Source of the DNA: Streptomyces sp. PR69
GTDB lineage: Bacteria > Actinomycetota > Actinomycetes > Streptomycetales > Streptomycetaceae
DNA: 64,000 nucleotides
NCBI RefSeq assembly: GCF_026420845.1
Contig: NZ_JAOWCB010000005.1
Span: 1-64,000, forward strand
Direction of reading: 5' to 3'
How positions within the stretch are numbered: the stretch's first letter is position 1; every line of letters starts with the position of its first letter. Below, piece after piece: positions 59,968 to 64,000 of this stretch. The notes beneath the pieces were generated by a model. It worked only from the letters and a program-made list of their open reading frames with translations. It ran no database searches and was not told the DNA's origin. The translations under genes and the position numbers were made by a program.

Positions 59968-60693
59968 CTACACTGCGGCGATCCGCTTCAGCAGCGCCGG
60001 AAGCGCCGTGCCGATCGGCTCGCGGACAACCTCCGCGGCCAGTTCGTCGTACGGCGTCGGCTCCGCGTTCACCATGATCAGCCGCGCCCCGTGCTCCGCC
60101 GCGATGCCCGCGAGGGACGCGGCGGGCTGTACCTGAAGCGAGGAGCCGACCGCGATGAACACCTCGCAGGCCTTGGCGATCGACATCGCCTGGCCGAGGA
60201 CGACCGGGTCCAGCCGCTGGCCGAACATCACCGTCGCCGACTTGAGGATGCCGCCGCAGTCCAGGCAGGGCGGGTCGGCCTCGCCCGCCGCCACCCGCCG
60301 GAGCGCCTCGGCCATCGGCGTACGGGCATGGCAGCCGGTGCACACCACCGTCCGCGCGGTGCCGTGCAGTTCGAGCACCTTGCGCTCGGGCATGCCGCCC
60401 AGCTGGTGCAGCCCGTCGACGTTCTGCGTGATCACCCGCAGCGAGACGCCGGGCTGCCGCTCCAGCTCGGCGACGGCTCGGTGCGCGGCGTTCGGCTCGG
60501 CCCGCCAGGCAGCGCTCTCCCGGCGCATCAGCCAGGAGCGGCGGCGGATCTCGGGATCGGCCATGTAGCAGTCGTAGGTGACGAGCTTCTCGGCCTCCGG
60601 ATCACGCCGCCACAGGCCCTGGGGGCCCCGATAGTCGGGGATGCCGGAGTCCGTGGAGAGGCCGGCGCCGCTGAGGATGGCGACGAGAGTCAT
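59968..60693 (-). CDS. sirtuin (NAD-dependent protein deacylase)
   Basis: A 241-residue SIR2-family enzyme: NAD motif LSGAGLSTDSGIPDYRGPQG, ITQNVDGLHQLGG (catalytic-region Asn/Asp), catalytic His in ELHGTARTVVCTGC, and the zinc Cys pairs (VCTGCHAR, CLDCGG). Length fits bacterial CobB-type sirtuins. ATG 60693 is 6 nt after TACGCT (minus strand, complement of 60700-60705), so leaderless. The upstream in-frame extension is spurious. It makes O-acetyl-ADP-ribose, the macrodomain substrate. Confidence 0.93.
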   Translation of the reverse strand: MTLVAILSGAGLSTDSGIPDYRGPQGLWRRDPEAEKLVTYDCYMADPEIRRRSWLMRRESAAWRAEPNAAHRAVAELERQPGVSLRVITQNVDGLHQLGGMPERKVLELHGTARTVVCTGCHARTPMAEALRRVAAGEADPPCLDCGGILKSATVMFGQRLDPVVLGQAMSIAKACEVFIAVGSSLQVQPAASLAGIAAEHGARLIMVNAEPTPYDELAAEVVREPIGTALPALLKRIAAV

Positions 60694-60881
60694 GCCGCGA
60701 GCGTACGCAGGGCCGGGCGGCGACGGCGAGCCGTTATCCGGAGCGCGCCGTCGACTGCGGACGGCGACCTCGAAGGACCGCAGCCGCGGCCCGCGGGCCT
60801 GTTCAGCGGCGGCCGTCCGTCCGACACCGGCTGTCGGCATGCAGCGGCCGGTGGCCGGAGTAGCCGCCCGCCGCCGCCAGG

Positions 60882-61445
60882 TCAGCCGCGGCCCGCGGCC
60901 GGGGGCCGTCCGTTCTCCAGTTCCACCGGGCCCGTCCGCGCCTCAAGCGCGTCGAGTGAGGCCAGTACGCGACGGCCCAGCGCCCCCGGCAGATGGGCGG
61001 GGATCTCGGGCCGGGAGACCGTGCGCCAGGAGAGCAGTTCCTCCTCCTGCAGCCGGATCGCCTTGAGCTGCGCCTCGCTCAGCACCCCGCCGTCGTACAC
61101 GTACGCCACGATCGGCGGCCGCCCGGGCCCCGGCACCCAGTCGACCGCGAGCAGTGCGCCCAGCTCCACATCGAGGCCGATTTCCTCCAGGGTCTCCCGG
61201 CGCGCAGCCTCGCGTGGGCTCTCGCCGTGATCCGATTCGACGGTCCCGCCGGGAAGCGCCCACCCGGGACGGTAGTTGGGCTCCACGATCAGTACGCGGC
61301 CCTCCTCGTCCCGGAACAGCGCGGCCGCCCCGGCCAGGACGCGGGGCAGTGAGGCGATGTACGCGGCGTACGAGGCGGACAGGTCGGACGGAGCAGACGG
61401 GCCGGACGGAGCAGACGGGCCGGAAGGGCCGGAAGCGCTGGTCAC
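60882..61445 (-). CDS. NUDIX hydrolase with a low-complexity N-terminus
   Basis: A 187-residue NUDIX protein with the box [19 protein letters not shown] followed by [10 protein letters not shown]; the box has a two-residue insertion relative to the usual GX5E spacing. GTG 61445 is preferred because TACGCT lies 7 nt before it (leaderless). The first 20 residues ([17 protein letters not shown]) come from two exact tandem copies of an 18-bp unit (61386-61421), so N-terminal length may vary between strains. Substrate is a nucleoside diphosphate derivative, not further defined. Confidence 0.85.
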   Translation of the reverse strand: MTSASGPSGPSAPSGPSAPSDLSASYAAYIASLPRVLAGAAALFRDEEGRVLIVEPNYRPGWALPGGTVESDHGESPREAARRETLEEIGLDVELGALLAVDWVPGPGRPPIVAYVYDGGVLSEAQLKAIRLQEEELLSWRTVSRPEIPAHLPGALGRRVLASLDALEARTGPVELENGRPPAAGRG

Positions 61446-61551
61446 ACCTGGCAGCGTAGGACACGGGCGGCAGCCGGTGCGGGCGGCGCCCGCACCCGCG
61501 GCGTCCTGACGCCAGCCGGTGCAGCCGTATCCGGCGCAGCCCGTATCTCCT

Positions 61552-63237
61552 TCAGCCCGTCCGGTCGTCGCGCTCGTCGGTCTCGGAGCGGGACTTCGCC
61601 GCACGGCGCAGCCGGTGGTGCCGGTCCGGCGTCTGCTCGGTGATCGCCTCGCCGACCATCGCCTTGACCGCGTCGCGCAGCCCGTGCAGGGCGTGATGAC
61701 GCGGCGGCCCCGCGCCCGGATCGGTCAGCAGCTCTGTCAGCAGCGCCCAGCACAGCCCCAGCATCACGATCACGAAGGGCAGCGCCACCAGAATCGTCGC
61801 CGTCTGCAGCGAGCTCAGTCCTCCCACGACCAGCAGCACCGCGGCGACCGACGCCATCAGCGCACCCCAGATGACGACCAGCCAGGTCGGCGGGTGCAGC
61901 GCCCCGCGGCTGGTGAGGGAGCCCATCACCAGCGAGGCGGAGTCGGCGCTGGTGACGAAGTACGTCATCACCAGCACCATGGCGACATAGGAGGTGACCG
62001 TGGAGAGCGGCAGCCCGTCCAGCATCCCGAACAGCGAGGCCTCCACGCCTTCGGCGACAGTCGCGCCCAGGTCTTCCTGGCCGGTCGAGTCCAGCCGGAT
62101 CGCGGTGCCGCCCATCACGCAGAACCAGACGACGGTCGCGCCGCTGGGCACCAGCAGCACGCCGATCAGGAATTCCCGGACGGTGCGGCCGTGGGAGATG
62201 CGGGCGATGAACGTGCCGACGAACGGCGCCCAGGACAGCCACCACGCCCAGTAGAAGATGGTCCACGCGCCCATCCACTCGGCGTCGGTGAAGGCTCCGG
62301 TACGGGTGGCCATCGGCAGCAGGTCGTTCAGATAGCCGCCGATCGAGGCCGGGATCGTATCCAGGATGTAGACGGTCGGGCCGAGGAGGAAGACGAAGGT
62401 CATCAGCACGGCGGCCAGCACGATGTTGATCGTGCTCAGCCACTTCACGCCCCGGTGCAGCCCGGAGAAGGCCGAGACCACGAACGCCGAGCCCAGCACC
62501 GCGATGATCGTCAGCTCGGTGGAGATGTCGTCGGTGACATCGGCGGTCAGGTTCAGGCCCTTCGCCACCTGGAGCGCGCCCAGGCCCAGACTGGTCGCGG
62601 TGCCGAAGACGGTCGCGAACACGGCGAGCAGATCGATCACCTTGCCCTGCCAGGACACCGCACGGCGCGCGCCGATCAGCGGCACGAACGCCGCGCTGAG
62701 CCGATTGCCGCGGCCCTTGCGGAAGCCCGCGTACGCCAGGGCGAGCCCGGCGATGCCGTAGATCGCCCAGGGGGTGAGCGTCCAGTGGAAGAAGGAGGTC
62801 TCCATCGCGGCGGCCGCGGCGGCGTCGGTCCGCGCCTCGGCGCCGCTCGCGGGAGGCGGGCTCAGAAAGTGCTGGAGCGGCTCGCCGACGCCGAAGAACA
62901 TCAGACCGATGCCCATGCCGGCGCTGAACATCATCGCGATCCACGCGAGGTTGGTGAACTCCGGCTCCGAGTCGTCGCTGCCGAGGCGCACCCGGCCGAA
63001 CCGGCTGAAGGCGATCAGGACGCTCAGTACGAGGAAGATGTCGGCCGCGACGACGAACAACCAGGCGAAGTTGTTGAGGACCCAGCCCAGGGCGGTGGAG
63101 GAGGCGTCGTCGAAGGAGTCCTTGCCCAACGCCGCCCAGGCGACCACCGCCGCGACCGCCACGACGCCGATGCCGACGATGGTGTGATCGGGCCTGGCTT
63201 CCTCAGGCTTCAGATGATCGATCGGTTCCGTGCTCAT
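61552..63237 (-). CDS. BCCT-family betaine/choline/carnitine transporter
   Basis: A 561-residue osmolyte transporter with 12 hydrophobic segments and family motifs: [20 protein letters not shown] (glycine-rich TM), [20 protein letters not shown] (signature) and [14 protein letters not shown]. It imports glycine betaine, choline or ectoine, using the sodium or proton gradient, under osmotic stress. ATG 63237 follows TAGTGT (complement of 63244-63249) by 6 nt, so leaderless. The C-terminus is basic and cytoplasmic. Confidence 0.93.
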   Translation of the reverse strand: MSTEPIDHLKPEEARPDHTIVGIGVVAVAAVVAWAALGKDSFDDASSTALGWVLNNFAWLFVVAADIFLVLSVLIAFSRFGRVRLGSDDSEPEFTNLAWIAMMFSAGMGIGLMFFGVGEPLQHFLSPPPASGAEARTDAAAAAAMETSFFHWTLTPWAIYGIAGLALAYAGFRKGRGNRLSAAFVPLIGARRAVSWQGKVIDLLAVFATVFGTATSLGLGALQVAKGLNLTADVTDDISTELTIIAVLGSAFVVSAFSGLHRGVKWLSTINIVLAAVLMTFVFLLGPTVYILDTIPASIGGYLNDLLPMATRTGAFTDAEWMGAWTIFYWAWWLSWAPFVGTFIARISHGRTVREFLIGVLLVPSGATVVWFCVMGGTAIRLDSTGQEDLGATVAEGVEASLFGMLDGLPLSTVTSYVAMVLVMTYFVTSADSASLVMGSLTSRGALHPPTWLVVIWGALMASVAAVLLVVGGLSSLQTATILVALPFVIVMLGLCWALLTELLTDPGAGPPRHHALHGLRDAVKAMVGEAITEQTPDRHHRLRRAAKSRSETDERDDRTG

Positions 63238-63348
63238 GGCGTCACACTATGGTGTGCCAAGTCCGGGCATGGTGGGGTGGCACGCCGTCTGGGGGTGCGG
63301 ATAGGGTCGGGGCGGCGCGACTGCCTGTTCGACAGCAAAGGATGCAAG

Positions 63349-64000
63349 GTGACGGACGGAGCAGTGATTCAGCCTGCGCGCGTGCTGGTCGCGGCTGACA
63401 AGTTCAAGGGCTCGCTGACGGCCGTGGAGGTCGCGGAACGCGTGGTGACCGGCCTGCGGCGGGCGGTTCCGGGGCTCGCGGTCGAGACGCTGCCCGTGGC
63501 GGACGGCGGGGACGGCACCGTCGCGGCGGCGGTCGCGGCCGGTTTCGAGCGGCGCGAGGTACGGGTCACCGGGCCGCTCGGGCAGCCCCTGACGGCGGCG
63601 TTCGCGCTCCGGGACGGCACCGCGGTGGTGGAGATGGCCGAGGCGTCCGGCCTGCAGCATCTGCCTGAGGGGGTGTTCGCCCCCCTCACTGCGACGACGT
63701 ACGGCTCCGGGGAACTGCTGCGGGCCGCGCTGGACGCGGGCGCGCGCACGATCGTCTTCGGCGTCGGCGGCAGCGCGACGACGGACGGCGGGGCGGGGAT
63801 GCTGGCGGCGCTCGGGGCGCGCTTCCTCGATGCGCGGGGTGAGCCGGTGCCGCCGGGGGGCGGCGGGCTGCGGGAGCTCGCCATGGCCGATCTGTCCGGT
63901 CTCGACGCCCGCTTCAAGGATGTGGAGCTGGTCCTCGCCAGCGACGTCGACAATCCGCTGACCGGGCCCAAGGGCGCGCCGGCCGTCTACGGCCCGCAGA
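63349..64000 (+). CDS. glycerate kinase (3' truncated by the window)
   Basis: The frame runs from GTG 63349 (with AAAGGA 6 nt upstream) to the window end without a stop: VTDGAVIQPARVLVAADKFK, GSLTAVEVAERVVTGL, LPVADGGDGTVAAAVAAG and FGVGGSATTDGGAGMLAALG. These are the hallmark motifs of the GlxK/GarK-type glycerate kinase family. About 217 of an expected 370-380 residues are visible. It phosphorylates glycerate, the product of glyoxylate salvage. Divergent from the BCCT gene. Confidence 0.9.
   Translation, partial: MTDGAVIQPARVLVAADKFKGSLTAVEVAERVVTGLRRAVPGLAVETLPVADGGDGTVAAAVAAGFERREVRVTGPLGQPLTAAFALRDGTAVVEMAEASGLQHLPEGVFAPLTATTYGSGELLRAALDAGARTIVFGVGGSATTDGGAGMLAALGARFLDARGEPVPPGGGGLRELAMADLSGLDARFKDVELVLASDVDNPLTGPKGAPAVYGPQ

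Noticed and set aside
1..64000. tRNA or rRNA genes
   Set aside because: I looked in the intergenic regions for cloverleaf arms and conserved TTC-loop sequence and saw none; most gaps are GC-rich hairpin repeats.

Overview
The window has very high GC, third-position-GC-biased codons, many GTG/TTG starts, ATGA/GTGA stop-start overlaps, GC-rich hairpin terminators and Streptomyces-type families (three LuxR-type two-component systems, F420/LLM oxidoreductase, P450s, GH75 chitosanase, lipoprotein L,D-transpeptidase). It is almost certainly a chromosomal segment of a Streptomyces. It is accessory or conditionally used metabolism rather than core. No tRNA, rRNA, CRISPR array, prophage or PKS/NRPS cluster is visible.

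Layout. 0-17 kb: end of a Pro-rich membrane protein, a small conserved protein, an MMPL exporter divergent from a histidine kinase/response regulator pair, a second two-component pair divergent from an FtsX-type ABC exporter, the allantoin genes (IclR repressor divergent from allantoinase-allantoicase), a DHFR-like reductase and a third two-component pair. 17-21 kb: a P450 with a TTA codon, then an IS200/IS605-type element with intact tnpA and a tnpB broken by one in-frame TAG. 20.6-28.7 kb: a sugar uptake locus (Gfo/Idh oxidoreductase divergent from a GntR regulator, two tandem paralogous sugar-binding lipoproteins, permease, single-domain ATPase, ROK kinase). 28.7-41.7 kb: a PcaD-PcaC-like fusion whose expected nucleophile Ser is Ala, an MBL hydrolase, exonuclease III, a secreted CocE-like hydrolase, an L,D-transpeptidase lipoprotein, an alpha/beta hydrolase plus a P450 with a frameshifted C-terminus, a chitosanase, a divergent map/XRE pair and a large helical protein of unknown function. 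41.9-48.2 kb: a reductive pyrimidine/hydantoin operon (ureidopropionase-like, aminotransferase, dihydropyrimidinase, LLM oxidoreductase, NCS1 permease). 48.3-53.1 kb: SDR divergent from amidase-TetR, then a gamma-glutamyltransferase-like protein. 53.1-64 kb: IMPase, CrtI-like oxidoreductase, macrodomain, Ada-AlkA and Ogt alkylation repair, TetR divergent from a quinone-oxidoreductase-like enzyme, sirtuin, NUDIX, BCCT transporter and the start of a glycerate kinase.

How it fits together. Two nitrogen-salvage systems (allantoin and pyrimidine/hydantoin) lie 30 kb apart, and glycerate kinase at the right edge could use glyoxylate-derived carbon. Several divergent promoters carry clear palindromes that pair naturally with an adjacent regulator: GntR (two 21-bp sites), TetR (an 18-bp perfect palindrome), TetR (three 13-bp palindromes in helical phase) and XRE (two 14-bp direct repeats). 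About ten genes look leaderless (TANNNT-like hexamer 6-7 nt before the start codon). A modular GC-rich hairpin repeat family recurs in at least seven intergenic regions and twice runs into the 3' end of a gene.

Nothing here is a clearly new multi-gene system. The best leads are the broken TnpB element and its junction with the neighbouring gene, the operator arrays, the Ser-less PcaDC fusion, the uncharacterised LLM enzyme in the pyrimidine operon and the amidase/TetR/GGT-like group.
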